Assembly: GCA_938001985.1 (NCBI GenBank)
Contig: CALLBE010000044.1
Location: 1 to 9,720, forward strand
Source: an uncultured Verrucomicrobiales bacterium
GTDB taxonomy: Bacteria > Verrucomicrobiota > Verrucomicrobiia > Verrucomicrobiales > Akkermansiaceae
Direction: 5' to 3'
Length of the DNA stretch: 9,720 bases
A program made the position numbers and the translations under genes. The notes beneath the pieces are model-generated. The model saw only the letters and a program-made list of their open reading frames with translations, did no database searches and was not told the DNA's origin. Positions 1-6,607 of the stretch are shown here, piece by piece (position 1 is the stretch's first letter; each line of letters begins with the position of its first letter).

Positions 1-52
1 GAAGATCTTGAGTTAATGAAGCCAGTTCTGAAATGGAGTGGAAAACCTTCAT
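1..52 (-). CDS. panC: Probable pantothenate synthetase, N-terminal fragment (runs off left edge)
   Basis: An open frame starts at an ATG (complement of 50-52) and stays open to the window edge, giving 17 residues: MKVFHSISELASLTQDL. This resembles the beginning of many PanC proteins, where a first beta strand of the type MKV(I/F)xxI is followed by a helix beginning with a SxxEL-like sequence. PanC joins pantoate and beta-alanine using ATP, the last step of pantothenate synthesis, in the cytoplasm. The HIGH-like motif and ligand residues that would prove the call lie outside the window. The frame begins 78 bp downstream of the preceding minus-strand gene, so it could be the next gene of the same run. 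No good Shine-Dalgarno is visible. The name is a resemblance call from a very short stretch; that some gene starts here is more likely than the exact identity. Confidence 0.4.
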   Translation of the reverse strand, partial: MKVFHSISELASLTQDL

Positions 53-130
53 GAATGAATCGTAAGCGAGAGCTTTTTACTTAATAGAGCCTTTTAGTTG
101 ATGAATCAGTATTTAAAATACAAGCTGAGC

Positions 131-853
131 CTATAAGTTAAAAGCGTTGGTTGGCGAGAACTTTGCTAGTCGACCATTCGGAAGTTCAAATCCTTTATTT
201 AATAAGGGTAACGTGTCCAAGTGCCATGTAGAGCGACTACCTTTGAACTCTTGAATTTGAATAATAACCAGCCCTTGCTTTCGTTTCGATAAGGTCCATT
301 CCTTTCCAACTTTTAGCGCCTCTGGTAAGGTCGAGGCTGGGTAGTAAATGTTGACATAGAAAGGGTAGGGCTTGGTTTCCCTCAGCACTTCAGAATGAAA
401 AAGAGACTCTAGTTGGATGCGGAAACCTTCAGTTATTAAATTGTTTTCGGAGCACTTCAGAATCGATTTAATACGGAATCTACCCTCGATGAATAGGACT
501 TCTTCAGGATGTTGGTAGCAACGAAGATGATTTCGGATGAATGTTTGGTTCAGATAGGACAGATGATGAAGCTCTAGGTTGTGGAACTTGTCTTGAAATT
601 CTTCAACATTAATAGAAGTCCCCATGGATCGAATATCTTCGTAGGACAGTTCGACCGGATCTTTGAGTTGGTTGAACTTTTTAAGTAACTTGTAGTGTGA
701 AGGGAGTTCGGGGAGTTGGTAGATTTTAGTAAAAAAAGACCAGCTGACTAAGGCTAAGCACGCCGACAATATGAGAGAGGTTAACCACCAAAAGATATTA
801 TGGTTAACCTTAGGAGCTGGCGCTTTTTTCTTAGGTTTGATCTTTATTTGCAT
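131..853 (-). CDS. Hypothetical membrane-anchored protein, 240 aa
   Basis: I do not recognise a family. The protein starts with a lysine-rich stretch (residues 4-15, also proline-rich) followed by one hydrophobic segment at about 20-42. This suggests a single N-terminal membrane anchor with the basic end inside and about 195 residues outside the cytoplasm. The soluble part looks mixed alpha/beta, is rich in aromatic and charged residues, and has two cysteines (near residues 112 and 134) but no visible catalytic motif. The ATG at 853 lies inside the upstream iron-sulfur carrier gene, whose TAA stop is at 844-846, so the two genes overlap by 10 bp. A purine-rich AGGATGGTGA just upstream can act as ribosome binding site. 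The overlap implies translational coupling and one transcript, but not necessarily a shared function. The expression signals and normal length make it a real gene; its role is unknown. Confidence 0.8.
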   Translation of the reverse strand: MQIKIKPKKKAPAPKVNHNIFWWLTSLILSACLALVSWSFFTKIYQLPELPSHYKLLKKFNQLKDPVELSYEDIRSMGTSINVEEFQDKFHNLELHHLSYLNQTFIRNHLRCYQHPEEVLFIEGRFRIKSILKCSENNLITEGFRIQLESLFHSEVLRETKPYPFYVNIYYPASTLPEALKVGKEWTLSKRKQGLVIIQIQEFKGSRSTWHLDTLPLLNKGFELPNGRLAKFSPTNAFNL

Positions 854-1227
854 GATTCACCATCCTGTTCAGGCGAGCTGGAAGTCATGCCTTGAGGAAG
901 TTCTTTGGGCTCGAATGAGGTGCCGCAGCCACAGTTTCTAGAGGCGTTGGGGTTATTGATCTTAAAACCTGAATCAGAAAGGTCATAAGAGTAAGCGATC
1001 TCACAACCCTCGAGGTAGGCAATGCTCTCCGCGGCGATGATAAGTCTCCCGTTTTCAAAATCAACCACGTGATCATCCGCTTCGGGAAGGCTGACTTTCA
1101 TTTCATAAGACATGCCAGCACAACCTCCTTGAACGGTTTTAAGACGCAAACCTTGGTCAGCGGTGGCTGATTTAGATTTCAAGAGATTAACGAGCTCCTC
1201 TTCTGCGTTTTTGGTTAAAGTAATCAT
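844..1227 (-). CDS. A-type iron-sulfur cluster carrier (IscA/ErpA/SufA family)
   Basis: A HesB/IscA-type protein of 127 aa that binds an Fe-S cluster or iron and passes it to apo-proteins in the cytoplasm. The three family cysteines are present: C36 in a GGCAG context and C99 and C101 in the CGCGTSF motif near the C-terminus. The usual NPNA lead-in stands just before the latter pair. The core ends near residue 107; a hydrophilic tail of about 20 residues follows, ending in Cys-Lys, which is longer than the usual 105-115 aa family size. An extra cysteine, C75, sits where relatives usually carry a hydrophobic residue. No isc or suf genes are beside it, so I cannot say whether it is IscA, ErpA or SufA and give no symbol. 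It starts 48 bp after the UbiA-like gene and overlaps the next gene by 10 bp. No Shine-Dalgarno is evident ahead of its ATG. Confidence 0.93.
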   Translation of the reverse strand: MITLTKNAEEELVNLLKSKSATADQGLRLKTVQGGCAGMSYEMKVSLPEADDHVVDFENGRLIIAAESIAYLEGCEIAYSYDLSDSGFKINNPNASRNCGCGTSFEPKELPQGMTSSSPEQDGESCK

Positions 1228-1275
1228 TGTGTGTTTAGAGTAGAAACTAAATTGAAGGTAAAGAAAAGAGGGGAG

Positions 1276-2136
1276 TTATAAGAATTTCATGATGAAAAAC
1301 AGTGGGAAGGGCAAAAATAACGCGGCATCCGCCAGTACTCTGAGAAGGTCTAGTGAGAGTCGTGATCGTATTTTATTGATGATCATCAACGATGAAATGG
1401 CGATCATCACGGCGTAATAGAAGTAGCGAGAGCTGGATTGGTCGACCACGCAGAGCGTCATCATGACAATCATTAAGACTAATAAGCCAATGGCATAGGC
1501 GATTTCTATTTCGGCCTTAATCTCAGGGTTGTTATTGGCTCGTGACGTTTGCCAAAAATCAATGGCTGTAATGTTGAGAACGCAGAGCATGGAAAAGCTC
1601 ACGATCTCGGACAGATAATAAAAATTGCCTGAAAGAATGGAGATGGGGGTGACTTGCGGTAAGTGTATCAAGGCACAAAGACTGGTTCCATAACCAAAGG
1701 TTAAGCCCGCAACTGTGTTTTTTAAGAAGGGAATGCCTTGGGGGGATTGGCGAGAGGCTAAGCGAAAATACCAGATGACTAAGCCGAGAGCGATGATCCC
1801 GTATTCGAGAACGGAAGCTGGAAAGTGGATGAGCTGTGTGAAGCTGACCAATAGAGCAATCCCAATTAATAGAATGATTAAAGGGCGGTGTCTCAGGTGA
1901 AAAGCGTGACGAGGTTGAAAGCAGTGCGTATCCTTCAACCTTGAGGCATCCACGAGTCGATCCGCGGCGTAGATGGACCAAACAAGAGAGAAGAGAACGA
2001 GGTAAGTTTGCCAAGGAAACCAATAGATTTCAAAAGTAGTGACAAATATATGGAGCCAAGAAATCGCAACAAGAGGCGCGTCCAAACTCAGTAAGTTGGG
2101 CCATAGCCAGAAGGGGATACGCTGTGAGTTGCTCAT
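1276..2136 (-). CDS. Polytopic membrane protein resembling UbiA-type prenyltransferases
   Basis: A 286-aa, strongly hydrophobic protein with about eight or nine likely membrane segments. After the second segment it carries YAADRLVDASRLKD (D59, D63, D69), which resembles the first aspartate motif of the UbiA superfamily (NDxxDxxxD). A basic stretch around residues 81-90 containing HRP corresponds to the loop that follows in UbiA enzymes. The second aspartate motif is not clear: the equivalent region reads AIDFWQTSR. UbiA enzymes transfer prenyl groups to aromatic acceptors in the membrane, but with an incomplete signature the activity is unproven. I chose the ATG at 2136: it has GGTGA about 8 bases upstream and leaves 19 bp after the peptidase stop. 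The in-frame ATG at 2199 would add a hydrophilic 21-residue extension inside the peptidase gene. It is flanked by metallopeptidase and iron-sulfur carrier genes, with no isoprenoid or quinone genes visible nearby. Confidence 0.75.
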   Translation of the reverse strand: MSNSQRIPFWLWPNLLSLDAPLVAISWLHIFVTTFEIYWFPWQTYLVLFSLVWSIYAADRLVDASRLKDTHCFQPRHAFHLRHRPLIILLIGIALLVSFTQLIHFPASVLEYGIIALGLVIWYFRLASRQSPQGIPFLKNTVAGLTFGYGTSLCALIHLPQVTPISILSGNFYYLSEIVSFSMLCVLNITAIDFWQTSRANNNPEIKAEIEIAYAIGLLVLMIVMMTLCVVDQSSSRYFYYAVMIAISSLMIINKIRSRLSLDLLRVLADAALFLPFPLFFIMKFL

Positions 2137-2155
2137 TTCTAAATCACCAGAGGAG

Positions 2156-3490
2156 TTAGGTGCTCGACAGTTCTTCGAATAAAATCTTAGCCATTTCAAT
2201 GCCTTTTACGAAATTCTCAACAGGCAAGTTCTCATTCGGCGCATGAATTTTAGAATCCGGCAAGCAAAGTCCAAGCATAAGCGAATCCGCTCCTAAAATT
2301 TCTTTCATGTCTTGAACGATGGGAATACTACCGCCGCCTCGGACTAAGACTGGTTTTGATCCAAAGGCCTTTTCAAGCGCTCTTTGAGCGGATTGTCCAA
2401 AGGCTGAGTGAGGGTCCATGAGGTAGGGTTTTCCTGAGTGCTCCAGCTCTATGTTTAAAGAAACTCCGGCTGGGCAATGAGCTTGGAGGTGCTTAACGGC
2501 GAGTTCGAGAATATGATCCGGATCTTGATTGGGAACGAGTCGGAATGATAATTTAGCAAAAGCGGAAGACCCGATCACGGTTTTAGAACCTTCGCCCTGA
2601 TAACCGTAACCCATGCCGTTAACTTCGGCAGTCGGACGGACCCAAAGGCGTTCCGCCGCTGAGAACCCTTTTTCTCCAAAGAGCTCAGGAGCCTGAGCAG
2701 ATGATTGGAATTCAGCATCAGCTAACTTAGGTTCATCAGCCCACATTTCTTTCTCCCAAGGTTCAATCGCTAAAACATCCGTATAAAAGCCCTCGATGGC
2801 AACTTTTCCGTCTTTATCGTGGAGAGAGCTGATGATTTCGCTGAGAGCTGAGCCAGGGTTTTTAACCGTTCCTCCGTAGAGTCCCGAATGAAGGTCTGTT
2901 TTTGGGCCAGTGAGTGTTAATTCTAAACAGGCAACCCCTCTCAATCCATAGTCCATGGTTGGCGTTTGAGGGGCAATCATCCCCGTGTCTGAAATCGCAA
3001 TGACGTCGCAGTTAAACTTCTCCTTATTTGCAGTCAAGTAAGGAGCTAAGCTAGGGGAGCCGATTTCCTCTTCGCCTTCAAAGAGTAAAATTAGGTTCAA
3101 GTCTGGCTCTTTGCCTTCTTTGATTAAGTCCTTGAGTGCGGAAACATAAACAAACATTTGCCCTTTATTGTCCGCAGATCCACGGCAGCGTATTTTATTA
3201 TCAATGATGGTGGGCTCAAAAGGAGGGGTTTCCCATAAGTCTAAAGGGTCCACAGGCTGTACGTCATAATGCCCGTAAATGAGTAAGGTTTTACGCCCTT
3301 CTTGATGTTTGTTTTTAGCCACAATCAGAGGATTTCCTGGCGTCTGAATCACCTCGCTAGAAAGCCCTGAGTCATTCAGATAACCGTTTAGCCAATCGGC
3401 GCAGGCGTTGACGTTATTCTGATAGGTGGAATCCGCTGAAATGCTTTGGAATCTTAGGAATTCAAATAAATGATCAAGATGAGAGTCCAT
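2156..3490 (-). CDS. M20 family metallopeptidase (dipeptidase)
   Basis: A cytoplasmic zinc-dependent peptidase of 444 aa, typical length for the M20 dipeptidase/CNDP-like branch, which hydrolyses short peptides. Metal and catalytic residues are in the expected order: H74 and D76 in GHYDVQP, D107 in the GSADNKG stretch, E141 and E142 in EGEEEIGS, D168 in SDT, and H416 in the late IHAPNE motif. H201 in DLHSGLYGG marks the lid/dimerisation domain, which supplies a residue to the partner's active site in this family. There is no signal peptide. The start is the ATG at 3490, 39 bp after the VC0807-type gene, without a clear Shine-Dalgarno. An inverted repeat spans this junction. Substrate specificity cannot be read from the sequence, so no gene symbol is given. 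The family assignment is secure. Confidence 0.96.
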   Translation of the reverse strand: MDSHLDHLFEFLRFQSISADSTYQNNVNACADWLNGYLNDSGLSSEVIQTPGNPLIVAKNKHQEGRKTLLIYGHYDVQPVDPLDLWETPPFEPTIIDNKIRCRGSADNKGQMFVYVSALKDLIKEGKEPDLNLILLFEGEEEIGSPSLAPYLTANKEKFNCDVIAISDTGMIAPQTPTMDYGLRGVACLELTLTGPKTDLHSGLYGGTVKNPGSALSEIISSLHDKDGKVAIEGFYTDVLAIEPWEKEMWADEPKLADAEFQSSAQAPELFGEKGFSAAERLWVRPTAEVNGMGYGYQGEGSKTVIGSSAFAKLSFRLVPNQDPDHILELAVKHLQAHCPAGVSLNIELEHSGKPYLMDPHSAFGQSAQRALEKAFGSKPVLVRGGGSIPIVQDMKEILGADSLMLGLCLPDSKIHAPNENLPVENFVKGIEMAKILFEELSST

Positions 3491-3540
3491 TGGTTTTTTA
3501 TAAATAATGGGGTGATTATGGATGTCTGATTATAAACCAA
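3490..3540 (-). repeat. Inverted repeat joining the VC0807 stop and the peptidase start
   Basis: TTGGTTT (3490-3496) and AAACCAA (3534-3540) are perfect complements, and the pairing can continue with TTAT/ATAA after a three-base bulge. In the minus-strand transcript, one arm covers the last codons and stop of the VC0807-type gene and the other ends in the A of the peptidase start codon. A stem could therefore cover the start codon until ribosomes from the upstream gene open it. The stem is AU-rich with a large loop, so it may be marginal and could be chance. Confidence 0.3.
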
Positions 3541-4285
3541 CAAAAGAGATTTTATCTTTAGGGAGCTGCGTTAGCGCCTTCAAGCGTTGAGTCATGATAT
3601 AAACGGCACCAAAGGTAAAAGCCATCAAAGGAAGTCCAATTAAGAGGTAGCCGTATCCTGTGATTTTACCAATCGCGTCATTGTATTCAACCTTAGCGGA
3701 GACGAGAGAGTAGTCGACTTGGATTAAGAAATAAAAGGACAAGATGAAGTTGAGTAACGCACTGACGAGAAAAGATGAGGCGAATAAGAATGCTCCAAAA
3801 GACAGCACTTTAGAATAACCTTCAGCCAGCTTGTCGGCCTCTACTTTTTCTTCAATACTGGGAATGTTGAAAATAGCATCATTGTATAAAAACAAACGGA
3901 ATAATGAGTCCTTTCCAGTCCCTCCAATGATGATAACTGAGCCTAAAATAAGAGGCACTAAGGCTTCTTTTGTTGAGAAGACAAGCGGGGCATTCTCTTT
4001 AACTGAACCATCTTCGTTCCATAGGTAAAGGGTCAAGCCGCCTGTCAGTAAAACAGAAACCAATCCTAACACGGAAAAGGTGTTCACTTTTTTCGTCGCT
4101 AACAAATCCCAAACGCCATAAACGAGAGGAAACGCCACAGCAATGATCATGCCGTTCATCGGACCAAAATGAAGAAAACCACCTTCATCTTTACTCAGCA
4201 CGTTAAGCGCCAAGACGGGAATGAGGACATTGACGACGATATTGGTTAACGAAGCGGATTCAGAGGTGGTATTAGATGATTTCAT
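3530..4285 (-). CDS. VC0807-type integral membrane protein
   Basis: A 251-aa protein with about six hydrophobic segments, at roughly residues 14-31, 43-62, 69-88, 104-122, 159-188 and 209-232. The N-terminal half, with VLIPVLALN, FGPMNGMIIA and the YGVWDLLATKKVNTFSVLG stretch, matches my memory of the family annotated as VC0807, a widespread bacterial inner-membrane protein of unknown function, usually somewhat shorter. No catalytic or transport motif is visible. It is the first gene of the left minus-strand run, directly behind the divergent intergenic region, and the M20 peptidase follows after 39 bp. The start is the ATG at 4285; no Shine-Dalgarno is visible, and the region where one would lie is part of a perfect palindrome. 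The membrane nature is clear; the family name is from pattern memory and the function is unknown. Confidence 0.78.
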   Translation of the reverse strand: MKSSNTTSESASLTNIVVNVLIPVLALNVLSKDEGGFLHFGPMNGMIIAVAFPLVYGVWDLLATKKVNTFSVLGLVSVLLTGGLTLYLWNEDGSVKENAPLVFSTKEALVPLILGSVIIIGGTGKDSLFRLFLYNDAIFNIPSIEEKVEADKLAEGYSKVLSFGAFLFASSFLVSALLNFILSFYFLIQVDYSLVSAKVEYNDAIGKITGYGYLLIGLPLMAFTFGAVYIMTQRLKALTQLPKDKISFVGL

Positions 4286-4301
4286 TTCAAACAGGTTTGA
4301 A
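4286..4301. promoter_or_regulatory. Perfect 16-bp palindrome (possible operator or 5' hairpin)
   Basis: TTCAAAC-AG-GTTTGAA is a perfect inverted repeat with 7-bp arms and a 2-base centre, directly touching the ATG of the VC0807-type gene (start at 4285). As DNA it has the size and symmetry of a dimeric repressor site. As RNA, a 2-nt loop would force a shorter stem, but it could still mask the ribosome landing zone. A perfect 7+7 repeat in this position is unlikely to be common by chance, but no function is shown. Confidence 0.4.
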
Positions 4302-4356
4302 TTACTTATAGGTCTTATTAGTCAATCAAGAATAAGGCAATATTTATGATGAATAC

Positions 4357-4385
4357 CTTGACCTTCAAGAGACTGGAATCATAGT
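4357..4385 (+). promoter_or_regulatory. Possible sigma-70 promoter of the thioredoxin gene
   Basis: TTGACC at 4358-4363 matches five of six bases of the -35 consensus. A weak -10 candidate, CATAGT at 4380-4385 (four of six), follows after 16 bp. Transcription from this pair would begin at or next to the ATG at 4392, so the mRNA would have little or no leader; this agrees with the lack of a Shine-Dalgarno there. A small inverted repeat, CTTGA-CCT-TCAAG (4357-4369), overlaps the -35 box. A second weak repeat (CTTATT/AATAAG, 4314-4336) lies further upstream. The rest of the 106-bp divergent region shows no other good element. Confidence 0.35.
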
Positions 4386-4391
4386 AGATGT

Positions 4392-4709
4392 ATGGCTAAA
4401 GAATATACAACAGCAAACTTTGAAAGCGAAGTTATCAACTCAGAAGTACCAGTATTGGTTGATTTCTGGGCAGAATGGTGTGGACCTTGTAAAATGATTA
4501 CACCTATCATTGACGACTTGGCTAACGAAGTTGGCGAGACTTACGGCGTGGGTAAAGTAAACGTTGATAACAACCAAGAGTTGGCTCAAAAATACGGCAT
4601 TCGGTCGATTCCATCCCTTCTTTTCTTCAAAGGTGGTGAAATCGTTGATCAAATCGTAGGAGCAAGCATAACCAAAGAGTCTCTTAAAGAGAAGTTAGCT
4701 TCACTATAA
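4392..4709 (+). CDS. trxA: Thioredoxin
   Basis: A 105-aa cytoplasmic thioredoxin, exactly the usual size. The redox site WCGPC is at residues 29-33 (C30 and C33), preceded by VLVDFWAE as in classical thioredoxins. The buried aspartate D24 and the cis-proline P74 (GIRSIPS) are in place. It reduces protein disulfides, receiving electrons from thioredoxin reductase, for clients such as ribonucleotide reductase and methionine sulfoxide reductase. It is transcribed alone: the neighbour on the left is divergent, and an intrinsic terminator begins 21 bp after the stop. The ATG at 4392 is chosen because a second ATG four bases upstream is out of frame. No Shine-Dalgarno is visible. Confidence 0.98.
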   Translation: MAKEYTTANFESEVINSEVPVLVDFWAEWCGPCKMITPIIDDLANEVGETYGVGKVNVDNNQELAQKYGIRSIPSLLFFKGGEIVDQIVGASITKESLKEKLASL

Positions 4710-4730
4710 GCGACCTGAGTAATTAATTTT

Positions 4731-4764
4731 AAAAGCCTAGGAGGTTATCTTCCTAGGCTTTTTT
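4731..4764 (+). terminator. Strong intrinsic terminator after trxA
   Basis: A perfect 12-bp stem (arms 4731-4742 and 4751-4762, core AGCCTAGGA/TCCTAGGCT) closes an 8-base loop and runs into a T tract (4759-4764). The A-rich left flank means it could also work in the minus direction, though no minus-strand gene ends here. It separates trxA from the ATPase gene, which must then have its own promoter. Confidence 0.93.
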
Positions 4765-4804
4765 GTTTGTTAATAAAGCGCTGAAGTATCTAAACTAAGC
4801 TAAG

Positions 4805-5512
4805 ATGAGAAGCTCTCCATATCTTCAAAGCGTTTTTTTTAAAGATAAGCACGACTTTCCTCACAGCGATTACCCTTTTGATATACCTGCAGTTGGAGAC
4901 ATGGAATCTATTCAATTTCATCCCAATGTTACGTTTTTTGTAGGTGAGAATGGTTCTGGAAAGTCGACTGTTCTTGAAGCTATAGCTTTGGCGATGGGGT
5001 TTAACCCAGAAGGAGGGTCAAAAAATGCAATGTTTGAAACGGCTGAAACAACCTCTTCTCTTCACACTCAAATAACACTCTCTCGTATCATGCCTAAGCC
5101 TAAATCCGGTTACTTCCTAAGAGCGGAGAGTTTTTTTAATGTAGCTACTTATTTAGATCAAGTAGGGGGTAACCGTTCTCTACATCAGTGTTCCCATGGA
5201 GAAGCTTTCATAAGTCTGTTAACAGAGACTTTTACTGGTGATGGTATTTATTTACTAGATGAGCCGGAAGCGGCTTTATCTCCTCAGAGACAATTGGCTG
5301 CTATTTGCGCCATCAATAAATTAGCTTCTGAGGGGGCTCAGTTCATAATCGCAACCCATTCGCCTATTCTGTTGGCTTATCCACACGCTCAAATCTTTTC
5401 GTTTTCGAGTTCAGGTATTCAAGCGATTGATTATGAAGATACTGAACATTTTCAGATCACTCGAAATTTTCTTAATAATCATGTTAGGCAGATTAGTTTA
5501 CTCATCGATTAA
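4805..5512 (+). CDS. ABC/AAA-type ATPase, COG3910-like, stand-alone
   Basis: A 235-aa soluble protein with a complete ABC-type ATPase core: Walker A GENGSGKST at 47-55, a signature-like SHGE at 130-133, Walker B GIYLLDE at 147-153 with catalytic E153, a D-loop region EAALSPQ right after it, and the switch histidine H185 in IIATHSP. The PFDIPAV stretch before the first strand and the TFFVGENGSGKST context match the predicted-ATPase family I know as COG3910. It has neither the long coiled coil of SMC/RecF proteins nor a TOPRIM domain as in OLD nucleases, and there is no membrane partner gene nearby. The cellular role is unknown. It starts 40 bp after the trxA terminator, with no convincing promoter or Shine-Dalgarno, and converges on dinB. 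The coding sequence reads a little more AT-rich than its neighbours, which might hint at separate acquisition, but I judged this only by eye. Confidence 0.9.
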   Translation: MRSSPYLQSVFFKDKHDFPHSDYPFDIPAVGDMESIQFHPNVTFFVGENGSGKSTVLEAIALAMGFNPEGGSKNAMFETAETTSSLHTQITLSRIMPKPKSGYFLRAESFFNVATYLDQVGGNRSLHQCSHGEAFISLLTETFTGDGIYLLDEPEAALSPQRQLAAICAINKLASEGAQFIIATHSPILLAYPHAQIFSFSSSGIQAIDYEDTEHFQITRNFLNNHVRQISLLID

Positions 5513-5519
5513 AGAAGAG

Positions 5520-5547
5520 AAGCGCTTCATTAAGAGAGAGCTTTTTT
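5520..5547 (+). terminator. Imperfect hairpin and T tract between convergent ATPase and dinB
   Basis: AAGC (5520-5523) can pair with GCTT (5540-5543), and part of the inner stem pairs with one mismatch and a wobble. Six T residues follow directly (5542-5547). This lies 7 bp behind the ATPase stop and could terminate that transcript. In the minus direction the same hairpin is followed only by a mixed T/C stretch, so it is a poorer terminator for dinB. An AT-only repeat (CTTTTTTA/TAAAAAAG, 5541-5563) overlaps it. The stem is weak. Confidence 0.4.
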
Positions 5548-5554
5548 AATTACT

Positions 5555-6592
5555 CTAAAAAAGAGAGAGTTGGTGGTTCTCCTTTTTTTCATGAAGCTTA
5601 ACACCAATGCCAAAGAGTCTAATGGGCTGTTGGTTGCCTCGTAGCCAGGCTTTGTTTAATAAGGTTTTGTAGGTTTGTGAGCTTTGGTGAGTTTGGGATA
5701 CCTCGGCAGTGGTGTGCGTGAAGTCCGCAAAGGTGAGCTTGATGACTAAAGATTTGATGCTTCGATCTTGGTATTCATGGTTGAGTAAGGCTTGGATTTC
5801 TCCTTTCATTTGTTCAAGGGTGGGGAGTAAGTCTTCTGGTTTTTCGATGTCGTGTGGGAAGGTGACTTCCTTACTGATGGATTTCCTGACTCTAAAGGGT
5901 TGGATCTCTCTGATGTCAATTCCTCGACAGAGTTCATGGAGTTTGGCTCCCCATTTTCCAAACTGTTTCACCAAGTCAAAAGTGGAGAAGGCTTGAAGGT
6001 CTCCACAGGTGATGATGTTTAATTGGTTGAGCTGTTCCTGAGTTTTTTTCCCCACACCGTGTAGGCAAGAAACGGGGAGGGTCTTCATGAAAGATTCAAT
6101 TTGATCGGGTTTGATTTCAAACTGTCCATTGGGTTTGTTCCAATCGCTGGCTATTTTAGCGAGCATTTTGTTCGGGGCGATGCCTGCGGAGGCGTCTAGA
6201 TTAAGCTCATCAAAGATTTGATAGCGAATGGTCTCTGCAATCTTAGCCCCCTTATCATGATAGGGACCTAGGTCTAAATAGGCTTCATCGAGTGAGAGCG
6301 TCTCGATCAGGTTGGTGTGGCGTTTTAAAATCTTATAAATTTGTTGAGAGACCTCTTGATACAACTCGAATCTGACGGGCAAGACTTCTAAATTAGGACA
6401 TTGTTGAAACGCCTTGTAAGTGGGCATGGCGGATCGGCAGCCGTATTTCCGAGCTTCATAATTAGCTGTGCACAAAACACTGCGCCGACTGGTGCCACCG
6501 ACCGCAATCGGACGCCCTTTCAGCGACGGGTTTTCTCGCTCTTCCACTGCGGCGTAAAAGCAATCCATGTCAATGTGAACATACAATCTCAT
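5555..6592 (-). CDS. dinB: DNA polymerase IV (Y-family translesion polymerase)
   Basis: A 345-aa Y-family polymerase of normal length that copies across damaged template bases with low fidelity. Catalytic acidic residues are D8 (HIDMD) and the D102-E103 pair (SLDEAYLDL). The steric-gate position next to F12 is Y13, where E. coli DinB has Phe; Tyr is common in the family and still excludes ribonucleotides. The fingers region with TANYEARKYG and SAMP follows at 42-57. A helix-hairpin-helix thumb lies near 174-200 (LHGVGKKT), then the little-finger domain. The protein ends in QLSLF, a textbook clamp-binding motif, so docking on the beta sliding clamp is expected. GAGG stands 6 bases before the ATG, and a 13-bp palindrome lies just upstream, possibly an SOS operator. 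It is the last gene of the right-hand minus-strand block, 58 bp after the PgeF-like gene. Confidence 0.97.
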   Translation of the reverse strand: MRLYVHIDMDCFYAAVEERENPSLKGRPIAVGGTSRRSVLCTANYEARKYGCRSAMPTYKAFQQCPNLEVLPVRFELYQEVSQQIYKILKRHTNLIETLSLDEAYLDLGPYHDKGAKIAETIRYQIFDELNLDASAGIAPNKMLAKIASDWNKPNGQFEIKPDQIESFMKTLPVSCLHGVGKKTQEQLNQLNIITCGDLQAFSTFDLVKQFGKWGAKLHELCRGIDIREIQPFRVRKSISKEVTFPHDIEKPEDLLPTLEQMKGEIQALLNHEYQDRSIKSLVIKLTFADFTHTTAEVSQTHQSSQTYKTLLNKAWLRGNQQPIRLFGIGVKLHEKKENHQLSLF

Positions 6593-6598
6593 TTGCTA

Positions 6599-6602
6599 CC
6601 TC
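6599..6602 (-). promoter_or_regulatory. Shine-Dalgarno of dinB
   Basis: GAGG in the minus strand, ending 6 bases before the dinB ATG. It is the clearest ribosome binding site in the window and fixes the dinB start. Most other genes here lack one. Confidence 0.7.
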
Positions 6603-6607
6603 AAAAA

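Noticed and set aside
109..121. GTATTT-A-AAATAC palindrome in the gap before the probable panC
   Set aside because: AT-only except at the ends, no T tract behind it, and such repeats are frequent by chance in AT-rich spacers.
885..1076. Open frame within the Fe-S carrier gene in another frame
   Set aside because: It lies fully inside a gene with conserved cysteine motifs, and its product has no recognisable feature.
1235..1250. Short TTTAG/CTAAA inverted repeat ahead of the Fe-S carrier gene
   Set aside because: Only 5 bp arms of mostly A/T; too weak to call a hairpin or terminator.
1559..2023. 154-codon open frame overlapping the UbiA-like gene
   Set aside because: Its product is rich in Ser, Arg and His without any domain. 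It is the shadow of a hydrophobic protein gene in another frame.
1276..2199. Longer form of the UbiA-like protein starting at the ATG at 2199
   Set aside because: It adds 21 hydrophilic residues encoded inside the peptidase gene. The ATG at 2136 has a GGTGA upstream and fits the membrane protein better.
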